Source: Gammaproteobacteria bacterium (lineage in GTDB: Bacteria; Pseudomonadota; Gammaproteobacteria; Pseudomonadales; Pseudomonadaceae). From it: DNA of 64,000 bases. Position numbers and translations under genes: made by a program. Where the stretch lies: NCBI GenBank assembly GCA_018816095.1, contig JAHIWP010000002.1, positions 54,157-118,156 on the forward strand, written 5' to 3'. Positions 27,379 to 36,680 of the stretch are shown here, piece by piece; the first letter of the stretch is position 1, and each line of letters starts with the position of its first letter. Below the pieces are notes generated by a model. The model worked only from the letters and a program-made list of their open reading frames with translations. It did not search any database and was not told the DNA's origin.

Positions 27379-28668
27379 ATGAATGTATTGATCATCGGCA
27401 GCGGCGGTCGTGAACACGCCCTGGCCTGGAAAGTCGCGCAAGATCCGCGCGTCGAGAAAGTTTTCGTCGCCCCCGGCAACGCCGGCACCGCCACTGAAGC
27501 CAAGTGCGAGAACGTCGCCATCGACGTGCTGGATATCCAAGCGCTGGCCAACTTCGCAGAGCAGAATGTGCAGCTGACCATCGTCGGCCCAGAAGCGCCG
27601 CTGGTAGCGGGCGTGGTTGACCTGTTCCGCACACGTAAACTGGATATCTTCGGCCCCACCGCTGCCGCCGCGCAGCTGGAAGGTTCCAAGGCCTTCACCA
27701 AGGACTTCCTCGCCCGTCATGCGATCCCGACGGCCGATTACCAGAACTTCACCGAAGTTGAGCCGGCCCTGGCTTACCTGCAAAAGGTCGGTGCCCCCAT
27801 CGTGATCAAGGCCGACGGCCTCGCGGCAGGTAAAGGCGTAATCGTCGCCATGACCCTGCAAGAAGCCGAAGACGCCGTGCGTGACATGCTCGCTGGCAAT
27901 GCGTTTGGCGAAGCCGGCTCACGCGTGGTGATCGAAGAGTTCCTCGACGGCGAAGAAGCCAGCTTTATCGTCATGGTCGATGGCGAGAATGTGCTGCCAA
28001 TGGCCACCAGCCAGGACCACAAGCGCGTCGGCGACGCCGATACCGGCCCGAACACCGGCGGCATGGGCGCTTACTCGCCAGCGCCAGTGGTCACTGCCGA
28101 CGTGCACCAGCGGGTGATGGATGAAGTGATCTACCCGACCGTGCGCGGCATGGCCAGCGAAGGCAACGTCTACACCGGCTTCCTTTACGCCGGGCTGATG
28201 ATCGACCAGGCCGGCAAGCCGAAGGTGATCGAATTCAACTGCCGCTTCGGCGACCCGGAAACCCAGCCAATCATGTGCCGCCTGGAATCTTCCCTGGTGT
28301 TGCTGGTCGAAGCTGCACTGGCCAAGGCCCTGGACAAGGTCGAAGCCACCTGGGACCCACGCCCGACAGTAGGCGTGGTCATCGCGGCCGGCGGCTACCC
28401 CGCCGATTACGCCAAAGGTGATGTGATCGAAGGCCTGGAGGATGCCGCGCAACTGGACGGCAAAGTCTTCCACGCCGGTACCGCACTGAAGGACGGTCAG
28501 GTCGTCACTGCGGGCGGTCGCGTGCTGTGTGCCACCGCCATCGGCCGTACCGTGGAAGAGGCTCAGCAGCAGGCCTACCGCCTGGCCGAGAAGATCCGCT
28601 GGAACGGTAGTTTCTACCGCACCGACATCGGTTACCGCGCGATTGCCCGCGAACACGCAGAAAAGTAA
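27379..28668 (+). CDS. purD: Phosphoribosylamine-glycine ligase
   Basis: A 429-aa ATP-grasp enzyme that joins glycine to 5-phosphoribosylamine in purine synthesis. The N-terminus [19 protein letters not shown], the ATP-binding [13 protein letters not shown], the [20 protein letters not shown] segment, and the metal-binding [14 protein letters not shown] are intact. GGGAG precedes the ATG. It lies downstream of purH, and the two are probably co-transcribed despite the repeats between them. Confidence 0.96.
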   Translation: MNVLIIGSGGREHALAWKVAQDPRVEKVFVAPGNAGTATEAKCENVAIDVLDIQALANFAEQNVQLTIVGPEAPLVAGVVDLFRTRKLDIFGPTAAAAQLEGSKAFTKDFLARHAIPTADYQNFTEVEPALAYLQKVGAPIVIKADGLAAGKGVIVAMTLQEAEDAVRDMLAGNAFGEAGSRVVIEEFLDGEEASFIVMVDGENVLPMATSQDHKRVGDADTGPNTGGMGAYSPAPVVTADVHQRVMDEVIYPTVRGMASEGNVYTGFLYAGLMIDQAGKPKVIEFNCRFGDPETQPIMCRLESSLVLLVEAALAKALDKVEATWDPRPTVGVVIAAGGYPADYAKGDVIEGLEDAAQLDGKVFHAGTALKDGQVVTAGGRVLCATAIGRTVEEAQQQAYRLAEKIRWNGSFYRTDIGYRAIAREHAEK

Positions 28669-28678
28669 CGCTAAAGAC

Positions 28679-28708
28679 GACAATGGTGGCTAATTGGCCA
28701 TCATTGTC
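28679..28708. repeat. Near-perfect inverted repeat between purD and retS
   Basis: GACAATGGTGGC pairs with GCCATCATTGTC around a short loop, with a single G-T wobble. No T-run follows, so its identity as a terminator is doubtful. It ends about 25 bp before the putative -10 of retS, so it could be an operator. Confidence 0.5.
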
Positions 28709-28733
28709 ATATTACCCAGACAAACAGCTTGGC

Positions 28734-28739
28734 TATAAT
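28734..28739 (+). promoter_or_regulatory. Likely -10 element of the retS promoter
   Basis: A consensus TATAAT lies 30 bp before the GTG start codon. The correctly spaced -35 position (ATTACC at 28711-28716) is a poor match, which suggests activator dependence or a weak promoter. Confidence 0.45.
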
Positions 28740-28769
28740 CTGCCCACTTAATATTGAAGGGAACTCATT

Positions 28770-31550
28770 GTGCGCCGGCTGAGGATTGCCACCTACCTGC
28801 TACTCAGCACCCTGCTGATCGCGCTCACCGTAGCGTCAGCTCAAGCAGACGCACAGGTTGCCTGGTCAAGCCTCAGCGACCCGGGCGCCGAGCTACAACT
28901 CAATGACGTGCGCAGCGCCGAACGCCAAGCGCAGTTTCAGCCCACTGACCTTACCCAGCTCTACACCCCAGGCGGGGACAGCGCACTGTGGCTGCACCAT
29001 CGCCTCGCGGCGAATACCGATGCGCAGATGCTGCGGTTGTTCGCACCCTACCTGGCCTACCTTGACCTCTATGTGCTGCAAAACGATGAGCTCATCGCGC
29101 AGGCCCATACCGGTAGCAACCTGCCGCTCTCCAGCCGACCGCTGGCCAGTCGCGACTTTCTCCTGCCGCTGCCAATCAGCGAGCAACCGCTGGACCTTTA
29201 TCTACGCCTAGCCTCGGATCATGCCCTGCGCCCCACCATCACCCTGCAGAGTGCCCAAGCCTTAGCGGCCGATGATAATCGCCCGTTGCTCTTCGGGCTG
29301 TTAATCGGCTGCCTGGCCATGTTGGTGGCGTATAACCTTGTGCGTTATGCGTACATTCGCGCCAACAGCAACCTCTGGCTGGCCGCGATGCAAACCTGCC
29401 AAGTGATAGTGGCGGTGAGCCTGCTGGGCATCAGCACGCCCTGGCTCGGTGAGTGGCAAATCCTGCAACCGCAGATCGTCAACCTGTCGATGCTGCTGGT
29501 GGCAATCTGCGCACTGTGTTTTACCGCCAGCTTCTTCCACAAGGTCTGCCCTAACACGCCACTGAACTATCTGCTTGGCGGCGAGGTGGCGCTGATCGCC
29601 GTGGTTTGCATGGTTCTTCTGGTCGCCACCAACCTGCAGTTCAACCAGCTGGTCTATGTGCTCAACGCAATTGCCGGCTTGAGCATCCTGCTGGTCGCGC
29701 TCACCCACTGGCGGCATGGCTACCAACCTGCGCGATTGTTCAGCATCGCGGCGCTGGTGTTCTGCGTGGCCTTTATCTGCGCTTTACCGATTTTCTTCGG
29801 CTACTGGTCAGTGCAGAGCGAATCGATCGCCTACGCCCTGCTGGGCACTACTGTCATCAGCGGCTTTATCCTCAGCATGGCCATGAGCGAACGCCAACGA
29901 CGCATCCTGCAGGAGCACTTCAGCACCAGCAGCGCCCTCGCGGCCAGCACGGCCGAACTGAAAGCCAAAGCCGAATTCCTCGCCAAGATCAGCCACGAAA
30001 TCCGCACCCCGATGAATGGCGTGCTGGGCATGACTGAGCTACTGCTCGGCACGCCGCTGTCCGCCAAGCAGCGCGACTATGTACAAACCATCCACAGCTC
30101 GGGCAATGAGCTGCTGACCCTGATCAACGAGATTCTCGACATCTCCAAGCTGGAGTCCGGGCAGATTGAACTGGATGATGTGCAGTTCGACCTTAACGCG
30201 CTGATTGAAGATTGCCTGGACATCTTCCGCGCCAAGGCTGAGCAGCAGAAGGTTGAGCTGATCAGTTTTATCCAGCCGCAAGTGCCACGCGTGATCAGCG
30301 GCGACCCCACGCGTCTGCGCCAGACCCTGCTAAGCCTGCTGGACAACGCCTTCAAGCAGACCGATGAAGGCGAAATTTTGCTGGTGGTGGCGCTCGACAC
30401 CAACAGCGAGCAGTCGCGCCTACGGATAGCCGTACAGGACAGCGGCAAGCCGCTGGATGCTAGCGAACGCGACGCCCTCCTCAATGCCGAACTGCACAGC
30501 AAAGACTTCCTCGCGGCCACCAAGCTGGGCGGTCGCCTTGGCTTGATCATCGCCCGCCAGCTGATCCGCCTGATGGGCGGCGAGTTTGGCATCCAGGGTG
30601 GCAACAGCCGGGGCTCAACTCTATGGCTGACCCTGCCGCTGGATGCCGCGCGCCTGGAGCTGCCCACCGCCGACCTCGACGCCTCGCTGCAAGGCGCACG
30701 CCTGCTGGTGGTGGACGACAACGACACCTGCCGCAAGGTGCTGGTGCAGCAATGCAGCGCTTGGGGTATGCGCGTCAGCGCGGTGCCTTCGGGTAAAGAA
30801 GCGATGGCCCTGTTGCGCACCAAAGCGCACCTGCACGAGTACTTCGATGTCGTGCTACTGGACCAAGAAATGCCCGGCATGACCGGCATGCAGCTGGCGG
30901 CACGCATTAAAGAAGACGCCAACATCAACCACGACATCCTGCTGATCATGCTCACCGGCATCAGCCAGGCGCCGAGCAAGATCATTGCGCGCAACGCCGG
31001 GATCAAGCGCATCCTGGCTAAACCTGTGGCCGGTTACACCCTGAAAACCACCCTGGCCGACGAACTGGCGCAGCGCGGCAAGGGTGACTCGCCAATGTTC
31101 ATTCCGCCCCCTGTGAGTGCGCCCCTCAACGTCCCCAGTGATTTTCGCATCCTGGTCGCCGAAGACAACACCATTTCCACCAAGGTGATTCGCGGCATGC
31201 TTGGCAAGCTCAACCTGCAGCCGGATACCGCCAGCAATGGCGAAGAAGCACTCAGCGCAATGAAGGCCCAGCAATATGATCTGGTGCTGATGGACTGTGA
31301 AATGCCGGTGCTCGATGGCTTCTCCGCCACCGAACAGCTGCGTGCATGGGAGGCCACCGAGCAGCGCCCACGCACCCCAGTGGTGGCACTGACCGCGCAC
31401 ATCCTCAATGAACACAAAGAGCGCGCGCGGCAAGTGGGTATGGACGGGCACATGTCCAAACCAGTGGAAATGTCGCAACTGCGTGAACTGATTGAGCACT
31501 GGGTGGCCGAGCGGGAAATCCGCCTCAAGCGCGCCGCCTTGCCATCCTGA
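28770..31550 (+). CDS. retS: Hybrid sensor histidine kinase RetS
   Basis: A 926-aa hybrid kinase. Order of parts: signal peptide (about 1-26), periplasmic 7TMR-DISMED2 domain (about 30-165), seven-helix 7TMR-DISM membrane domain (about 172-370), HisKA with His409 in KISHEIRTPMN, a kinase ATPase domain, and two receivers with Asp698 (VLLDQEMPG) and Asp842 (LMDCEMPV). This matches P. aeruginosa RetS, known to block GacS and so repress the biofilm-promoting Rsm small RNAs. The gene starts with GTG after GAAGGGA. Position downstream of purD also matches. The kinase region has an intact His but lacks an obvious canonical N-box context (SLLDNAFKQTDEG), as expected for this unusual family. Confidence 0.9.
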   Translation: MRRLRIATYLLLSTLLIALTVASAQADAQVAWSSLSDPGAELQLNDVRSAERQAQFQPTDLTQLYTPGGDSALWLHHRLAANTDAQMLRLFAPYLAYLDLYVLQNDELIAQAHTGSNLPLSSRPLASRDFLLPLPISEQPLDLYLRLASDHALRPTITLQSAQALAADDNRPLLFGLLIGCLAMLVAYNLVRYAYIRANSNLWLAAMQTCQVIVAVSLLGISTPWLGEWQILQPQIVNLSMLLVAICALCFTASFFHKVCPNTPLNYLLGGEVALIAVVCMVLLVATNLQFNQLVYVLNAIAGLSILLVALTHWRHGYQPARLFSIAALVFCVAFICALPIFFGYWSVQSESIAYALLGTTVISGFILSMAMSERQRRILQEHFSTSSALAASTAELKAKAEFLAKISHEIRTPMNGVLGMTELLLGTPLSAKQRDYVQTIHSSGNELLTLINEILDISKLESGQIELDDVQFDLNALIEDCLDIFRAKAEQQKVELISFIQPQVPRVISGDPTRLRQTLLSLLDNAFKQTDEGEILLVVALDTNSEQSRLRIAVQDSGKPLDASERDALLNAELHSKDFLAATKLGGRLGLIIARQLIRLMGGEFGIQGGNSRGSTLWLTLPLDAARLELPTADLDASLQGARLLVVDDNDTCRKVLVQQCSAWGMRVSAVPSGKEAMALLRTKAHLHEYFDVVLLDQEMPGMTGMQLAARIKEDANINHDILLIMLTGISQAPSKIIARNAGIKRILAKPVAGYTLKTTLADELAQRGKGDSPMFIPPPVSAPLNVPSDFRILVAEDNTISTKVIRGMLGKLNLQPDTASNGEEALSAMKAQQYDLVLMDCEMPVLDGFSATEQLRAWEATEQRPRTPVVALTAHILNEHKERARQVGMDGHMSKPVEMSQLRELIEHWVAEREIRLKRAALPS

Positions 31551-31626
31551 TTGGGTCGCCGGGATTGCCCGGCGGCCTCTACACTCGTACCCTGCCTCCC
31601 CTTATTGATCGAGACGAGTCCTTGTC

Positions 31627-32223
31627 ATGGCGTCCGCGCTGTTCAGCCTGTATTTGAAACTGCTGGTGCTCTATAGCCCCTTCTTCGTGCTGTCGTGCTT
31701 TATTGGCTTGAGCCGTGGTTACACGGTCAAAGAGCGCAAGCGCCTGGCCTGGAAGGTGGCGCTCGGCGTACTGATCGCCAGCGTGCTGCTGTACCTGTTC
31801 GGCAAACACATCTTCACCCTGTTCGGCATCACCATTGATGCTTTCCGCATCGGTGCCGGCAGCGTGCTGTTCATCTCGGCCTTGGGCATGGCCCAAGGCA
31901 AGTCGGCGGTGCAAAGCGACAACGTGCAGCAGGACGTGACCATCGTGCCGCTGACCATCCCATTGACCGTCGGCCCCGGCACCATTGGCGCCCTCCTGTT
32001 GATGGGCGCCAGCCAACCAGACTGGAGCGACAAGGCCGTGGCCGTGCTGGGCATCGCCCTGGCCAGCTTCACCGTGGGCGTGGTGCTGTATATGTCCAAC
32101 CAGTTCGAGCGTTTGCTCGGTGATCAGGGGCTGCAGATCGTCAGCCGCCTGATGGGGCTGTTCGTGTGCGCCTTGGCCGCGCAAATCATCTTTACCGGGG
32201 TGAAGAACTACCTGGTCAGCTGA
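31627..32223 (+). CDS. MarC family integral membrane protein
   Basis: A 198-aa protein with six predicted membrane helices, belonging to the MarC/UPF0056 family. Typical segments are the N-terminal LFSLYLKLLVLYSPFFVLSC and PLTIPLTVGPGTIGALLLMG. The family was once linked to multiple antibiotic resistance but has no demonstrated function. It lies 76 bp downstream of retS and could share its transcript. A hairpin without T-run lies 95 bp after its stop codon. Confidence 0.9.
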   Translation: MASALFSLYLKLLVLYSPFFVLSCFIGLSRGYTVKERKRLAWKVALGVLIASVLLYLFGKHIFTLFGITIDAFRIGAGSVLFISALGMAQGKSAVQSDNVQQDVTIVPLTIPLTVGPGTIGALLLMGASQPDWSDKAVAVLGIALASFTVGVVLYMSNQFERLLGDQGLQIVSRLMGLFVCALAAQIIFTGVKNYLVS

Positions 32224-32279
32224 CCCTCAGCCGCCACGCCCCAGCACAGCACACACCCACGCACCACACCCCGCCCACC

Positions 32280-32294
32280 GCACCTGCTTGGTGC
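32280..32294. promoter_or_regulatory. NtrC-type binding site
   Basis: GCACC-TGCTT-GGTGC is a perfect inverted repeat with the 5-bp spacing of NtrC sites such as those of glnA. It is centred about 160 bp upstream of the sigma-54 promoter, a usual enhancer distance. The assignment rests on sequence alone. Confidence 0.65.
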
Positions 32295-32318
32295 AACCAC
32301 ACCACTACCCCTCACACC

Positions 32319-32344
32319 GCGCCCCGGCTGCACAGCCGGGGCGC
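32319..32344. other. GC-rich hairpin between marC and urtA
   Basis: GCGCCCCGGCT and AGCCGGGGCGC form a perfect 11-bp stem with a 4-nt loop. It is not followed by T residues. It may still pause or end transcription from marC. Confidence 0.5.
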
Positions 32345-32440
32345 AACACCTGCTGCTGCCCGCTAAACACTGCGCACCCAGGCCATAACGCACCTAGCCG
32401 CGCGTGTTGCCGAGCGCGATCTGCCTGGTATTTCGCAAAC

Positions 32441-32456
32441 AGGCACAGCAATTGCT
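32441..32456 (+). promoter_or_regulatory. Sigma-54 promoter for the urt operon
   Basis: AGGCACAGCAATTGCT matches the sigma-54 consensus TGGCAC-N5-TTGCW with a single change at the first base; the invariant GG (-24) and GC (-12) pairs are correctly spaced. Transcription would begin near 32467. With the NtrC-type site upstream, it predicts induction by nitrogen limitation. Confidence 0.72.
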
Positions 32457-32587
32457 CTAGCCCTATCAAGGACAGCGCAGCGCTGTCGACGTTTTCGGGC
32501 CCAGCTTGTGCCCTGTTGTTTCACTGCCAAGACCAATAAGCCCAAATCAGCAGTTAACACAGTACTTTTGTGAATGGAGATCGCACC

Positions 32588-33853
32588 ATGCAACGTCGCA
32601 ATCTGATCAAGGCCTTCACCCTGTCCGCGTCCATCGCCGCCATGGGCATGACCTGGACCGTGCAAGCCGCGGAAACCATCAAGGTCGGCATCCTGCACTC
32701 GCTGTCCGGCACCATGGCCATCTCGGAAACGTCGCTCAAAGACATGGCGCTGATGACCATCGACGAGATCAACGCCAAGGGCGGCGTACTCGGTAAACAG
32801 CTTGAGCCAGTGGTGGTTGACCCAGCCTCCAACTGGCCGCTGTTCGCCGAGCGTGGCCGCCAGTTGCTGACCCAGGACAAGGTCGACGTGACCTTCGGCT
32901 GCTGGACCTCGGTATCGCGCAAATCGGTATTGCCGGTTTATGAAGAGCTCAACGGTCTGCTGTTCTACCCCGTGCAGTACGAAGGCGAAGAGATGTCACC
33001 AAACGTGTTCTATACCGGCGCCGCGCCCAACCAGCAGGCCATTCCGGCGGTCGAGAACCTGATGAGCGAAGACGGCGGCGCGGCCAAGCGCTACTTCCTG
33101 CTGGGTACTGACTACGTTTACCCGCGCACCACCAACAAGATCCTGCGCGCTTTCCTGGTCAGCAAAGGCGTGGCCGATAAAGACATCGAAGAGGTCTATA
33201 CCCCGTTCGGCCATAGCGATTATCAAACCATCGTTGCCAACATCAAAAAGTTCTCTGCCGGCGGTAAAACCGCGGTGATCTCCACCGTTAACGGCGACTC
33301 CAACGTGCCGTTCTACAAAGAGCTGGCCAACCAGGGCATCGAAGCCACCGACATTCCAGTCGTGGCCTTCTCCGTGGGTGAGGAAGAACTGCGCGGCATC
33401 GACACCAAGCCGCTGGTCGGTCAGCTGGCCGCCTGGAACTACTTCCAGTCCGTGGAGAACCCGGTTAACGAGAAGTTCGTCGCTGACTGGAAAGCCTATG
33501 CCCAAGCCAAGAAGCTGCCGAACGCCGACACCGTGGTGACCAATGACCCAATGGAAGCCACTTACGTGGGCATCCACATGTGGGCCCAGGCCGTTGAGAA
33601 AGCCGGCACCACCGATGCTGATAAGGTCCGCGAGGCCATGGCCGGGCAGACCTTTGCTGCGCCGAGTGGCTTCACCCTGACCATGGACAAAACCAACCAT
33701 CACCTGCACAAGCCCGTGATGATCGGTGAAGTACAGGAAGACGGGCAGTTCTCCGTGGTCTGGCAGACCGAAGGGCCGATCCGCGCCCAGCCGTGGAGCC
33801 CGTACATCGAGGGCAACGACAAAAAGCCGGATTACGCAGTCAAGTCCAACTAA
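32588..33853 (+). CDS. urtA: Urea ABC transporter substrate-binding protein
   Basis: A 421-aa periplasmic binding protein that captures urea for the UrtBCDE transporter. The signal peptide (to about residue 27) starts MQRRNLIKAF, a possible Tat signal with RRxLIK. The mature part begins AETIKVGILHSLSGTMAISE, the usual branched-chain-amino-acid-type fold of UrtA, and includes FGCWTSVSRKSVLPVYE and FYPVQYEGEE, both conserved in UrtA. The ATG at 32588 has GGAG upstream; an in-frame ATG at 32570 would add six residues. It is the first gene after the sigma-54 promoter. Confidence 0.95.
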   Translation: MQRRNLIKAFTLSASIAAMGMTWTVQAAETIKVGILHSLSGTMAISETSLKDMALMTIDEINAKGGVLGKQLEPVVVDPASNWPLFAERGRQLLTQDKVDVTFGCWTSVSRKSVLPVYEELNGLLFYPVQYEGEEMSPNVFYTGAAPNQQAIPAVENLMSEDGGAAKRYFLLGTDYVYPRTTNKILRAFLVSKGVADKDIEEVYTPFGHSDYQTIVANIKKFSAGGKTAVISTVNGDSNVPFYKELANQGIEATDIPVVAFSVGEEELRGIDTKPLVGQLAAWNYFQSVENPVNEKFVADWKAYAQAKKLPNADTVVTNDPMEATYVGIHMWAQAVEKAGTTDADKVREAMAGQTFAAPSGFTLTMDKTNHHLHKPVMIGEVQEDGQFSVVWQTEGPIRAQPWSPYIEGNDKKPDYAVKSN

Positions 33854-33954
33854 GGCAAAAGCCCTCCCCTCGAGCGTGATGACACGCCGCGTGTGCTGAC
33901 CAACCCCCTTGTCAGAGATGGGTTGGCTCAGCCGCGCAGGGAGAGGGTCGCTGG

Positions 33955-34003
33955 AGCCCGGAGGTGATCCGGGAAGACCGCTCTCGGATTGCATCCGGGC
34001 TAC
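33955..34003. repeat. Palindromic repeat AGCCCGGA / CCGGGCTAC between urtA and urtB
   Basis: The ends AGCCCGGAGGTGATCCGGG and CGGATTGCATCCGGGCTAC form an imperfect inverted repeat of about 49 bp, like the REP-type sequences often seen between Pseudomonas genes. It is unrelated to the GTAGGATGGGT family. It ends 14 bp before the urtB start. Confidence 0.65.
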
Positions 34004-34017
34004 GCCAAGGAATCCCC

Positions 34018-35589
34018 ATGCCCACTGCCCTTACCCGAATTCTGCTGAGCCTGCTGTTGCTGCTGCCCCTAGCGGCGCATGCCGGTGACGCGCAAGATTT
34101 TGCCGCCGCCAACCCCGCTAAGCAGGCCAAACTGCTGCAAAGCTGGTCGGCCGCCCCTGATGCTGCACGCCTGCCCCTGCTCGAAGCCTTGCAGCAGGGC
34201 CGCGTCGCGACTGACAAGAGCAAGCAGGCGTTTATTGAAACCGCCGGTACTTACCAAGCATTGGAAGGTGACGCGCGCCCAACCAGTACGCCCAAGAAAC
34301 TGCGCCTGAATAACCGCCTGCGCGGCCTGATCAGCAGCACCATGGCCAGCCACCAACTGCTCGCGGACGATCCTGCACTGCGCCTGGCCGCGGCCCAACA
34401 CCTGCAAAAGAGCGCCAAACCGGCGCAACTGCCGTTGCTGGAAGCCAGCGTCGCCCGCGAAACCGACGAGACCGTGCGTGACGCACTGACTCTGGCGCTG
34501 GCCAACCTGCAACTGGTCGACAGCGACCCTGCCGTGCGGCTGGCAGCGGTCCGTTTGCTCGGTGAAACCGGCGACCCACTGGCCCGCACCCGCCTGGAAA
34601 CCCTGCTCGACCCCACCGTAGAAAGCGACCCAGGCGTGCGCACCGCCGCCGAAACCAGCCTAGCCCAGGTCAAACGTAAGCTGCTGATCGGTGAACTACT
34701 TGGCCAGGCCTTTAGCGGCCTAAGCCTTGGCAGCATTCTGCTGTTGGCCGCCTTGGGCCTGGCCATCACCTTCGGTCTGCTCGGGGTGATCAACATGGCC
34801 CACGGCGAGATGCTGATGCTCGGCGCCTATTCCACCTACATGGTGCAGGTGCTGTTCCAGCGTTTCGCCCCGGAAGCCCTCGCGCTCTACCCGCTGGTGG
34901 CGCTGCCGGTGGCGTTCTTCGTCACCGCCGCCATCGGCATGGCCTTGGAGCGCACGGTGATCCGCCACCTTTATGGCCGCCCGTTGGAAACCCTGCTGGC
35001 CACCTGGGGCATCAGCCTGATTCTGATCCAGCTGGTACGGGTAATCTTCGGCGCGCAGAACGTCGAAGTGGCCAACCCTTACTGGCTGTCCGGTGGCATC
35101 CAGGTGCTGCCTAATCTGGTGCTGCCGTACAACCGCATCGTCATCATCGGCTTCGCTCTGTTCGTGGTGCTGCTGACCTGGCTGCTGCTGAACAAAACCC
35201 GCTTGGGTCTCAACGTGCGCGCCGTGACGCAGAACCGCAATATGGCGGCCTGCTGCGGCGTGCCGACCGGCCGGGTGGACATGCTCGCCTTCGGCTTGGG
35301 CTCCGGTATCGCCGGCCTCGGCGGTGTGGCCCTCAGCCAGATCGGCAACGTCGGTCCCGATCTCGGGCAGAGCTATATCATCGACTCGTTCCTGGTGGTG
35401 GTGCTTGGCGGTGTCGGCCAGCTCGCCGGTAGCGTCATGGCGGCCTTCGGTTTGGGCATCGCCAACAAGATTCTCGAACCACAGATCGGCGCCGTACTCG
35501 GCAAGATCCTTATCCTCGCGCTGATCATTCTGTTTATTCAGAAACGCCCGCAAGGTCTCTTCGCACTGAAAGGACGGGTGATCGACTGA
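34018..35589 (+). CDS. urtB: Urea ABC transporter permease UrtB
   Basis: A 523-aa permease subunit. After a signal-like N-terminus (MPTALTRILLSLLLLLPLAA), residues 22-225 form a hydrophilic region with HEAT-like helical repeats (for example DPAVRLAAVRLLGETGD), which is usual for UrtB. The remaining 300 residues are a LivH-type membrane domain with about eight helices. The EAA-like loop region lies near TQNRNMAACCGVPTGRVD. I chose the ATG at 34018 because it gives the signal sequence; the frame is open further upstream through the repeat. Its stop codon overlaps the urtC start by 1 bp. Confidence 0.93.
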   Translation: MPTALTRILLSLLLLLPLAAHAGDAQDFAAANPAKQAKLLQSWSAAPDAARLPLLEALQQGRVATDKSKQAFIETAGTYQALEGDARPTSTPKKLRLNNRLRGLISSTMASHQLLADDPALRLAAAQHLQKSAKPAQLPLLEASVARETDETVRDALTLALANLQLVDSDPAVRLAAVRLLGETGDPLARTRLETLLDPTVESDPGVRTAAETSLAQVKRKLLIGELLGQAFSGLSLGSILLLAALGLAITFGLLGVINMAHGEMLMLGAYSTYMVQVLFQRFAPEALALYPLVALPVAFFVTAAIGMALERTVIRHLYGRPLETLLATWGISLILIQLVRVIFGAQNVEVANPYWLSGGIQVLPNLVLPYNRIVIIGFALFVVLLTWLLLNKTRLGLNVRAVTQNRNMAACCGVPTGRVDMLAFGLGSGIAGLGGVALSQIGNVGPDLGQSYIIDSFLVVVLGGVGQLAGSVMAAFGLGIANKILEPQIGAVLGKILILALIILFIQKRPQGLFALKGRVID

Positions 35590-36680
35590 TGACTATGCCC
35601 CTGAATCAAACGCTATTGGCACGCGCCAGCGCCAAGCTCGGTCCGCAGGTCTCGATGGCCTTCGGCTTACTGGTACTCGTGGTGCTGATTGCCATGCCGC
35701 TGCTGCACCTGCTGCCAGCAGACAACGCCCTGCATATCTCGGCCTACAGCCTGACACTGGTCGGCAAGATCCTCTGCTACTGCATCGTCGCCCTGGCGCT
35801 TGATCTGGTCTGGGGCTACGCCGGCCTGCTGTCACTCGGCCACGGCCTGTTCTTCGCCCTCGGTGGTTATGCCATGGGCATGTACCTGATGCGTGAAGCG
35901 GCCGGTGACGGCCTGCCGGCCTTTATGAGTTTCCTCGCCTGGACCGAGCTGCCCTGGTACTGGTACGGCACCAGCAACTTCCTCTGGGCGCTGTGCCTGG
36001 TGGTGCTGGCGCCGGGGCTGCTGGCGTTGGTGTTCGGTTACTTCGCCTTCAAGTCGCGGATCAAGGGCGTGTACTTCTCGATCATGACCCAGGCGCTGAC
36101 CTTCGCCGGCATGTTGCTGTTCTTTCGTAACGAAACCGGCTTTGGCGGCAACAACGGTTTCACCAACTTCCGCACCATTCTCGGCTTCGACATCACCGCT
36201 GCGCACACCCGCGCAGCGCTGTTCTTCGCCACAGTGGTGCTGCTGGTGGCCAGCCTGTACCTGGGCTGGCGGCTGGCGCGCAGCAAGTTCGGCCGGGTGC
36301 TGACCGCCCTGCGTGATGCGGAAAACCGCCTGATGTTCTGCGGCTATGACCCACGCGGCTACAAGCTGTTTATCTGGGTGCTCAGCGCAGTGCTCTGCGG
36401 TTTGGCCGGGGCGCTGTATGTGCCACAGGTGGGCATCATCAACCCCAGCGAAATGTCGCCCACCAACTCCATCGAAGCCGCCGTGTGGGTGGCCCTGGGC
36501 GGGCGCGGCACGCTGATCGGCCCGCTGCTCGGCGCGGGTTTGGTCAATGGAATGAAGAGCTGGTTTACCGTGGCCTTCCCGGAATACTGGCTGTTCGCCC
36601 TGGGCTTTCTATTTATCGTCGTAACGCTGTTTCTGCCGAAAGGCGTGATCGGGTTGTTACGCAAGAAAGGAGAGCAATGA
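35589..36680 (+). CDS. urtC: Urea ABC transporter permease UrtC
   Basis: A 363-aa LivM-type membrane subunit with about ten predicted helices. Conserved segments include LDLVWGYAGLLSLGHGLFFALGG and GTLIGPLLGAGLVNGMKSW. It pairs with UrtB to form the urea channel through the inner membrane. It overlaps urtB by 1 bp (TGATG) and urtD by 4 bp (ATGA), so the three are translated as a block. Confidence 0.95.
   Translation: MTMPLNQTLLARASAKLGPQVSMAFGLLVLVVLIAMPLLHLLPADNALHISAYSLTLVGKILCYCIVALALDLVWGYAGLLSLGHGLFFALGGYAMGMYLMREAAGDGLPAFMSFLAWTELPWYWYGTSNFLWALCLVVLAPGLLALVFGYFAFKSRIKGVYFSIMTQALTFAGMLLFFRNETGFGGNNGFTNFRTILGFDITAAHTRAALFFATVVLLVASLYLGWRLARSKFGRVLTALRDAENRLMFCGYDPRGYKLFIWVLSAVLCGLAGALYVPQVGIINPSEMSPTNSIEAAVWVALGGRGTLIGPLLGAGLVNGMKSWFTVAFPEYWLFALGFLFIVVTLFLPKGVIGLLRKKGEQ

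Larger units (their letters stand above)
32224..32587. other. Regulatory region upstream of the urea transport operon
   Basis: This 364-bp gap has no gene. From left to right it contains an A/C-rich tract with very few G or T residues on this strand (about 32229-32320), an NtrC-type palindrome (32280-32294), a stable GC hairpin (32319-32344), a sigma-54 promoter (32441-32456) and a leader of about 120 nt before urtA. Confidence 0.7.

Noticed and set aside
28704-28739. TTGTCA as the -35 of retS
   Set aside because: It lies 24 bp from the TATAAT, outside the workable spacing.
32319-32344. Rho-independent terminator of marC
   Set aside because: The hairpin is strong but lacks any T-run, so I list it only as a hairpin.
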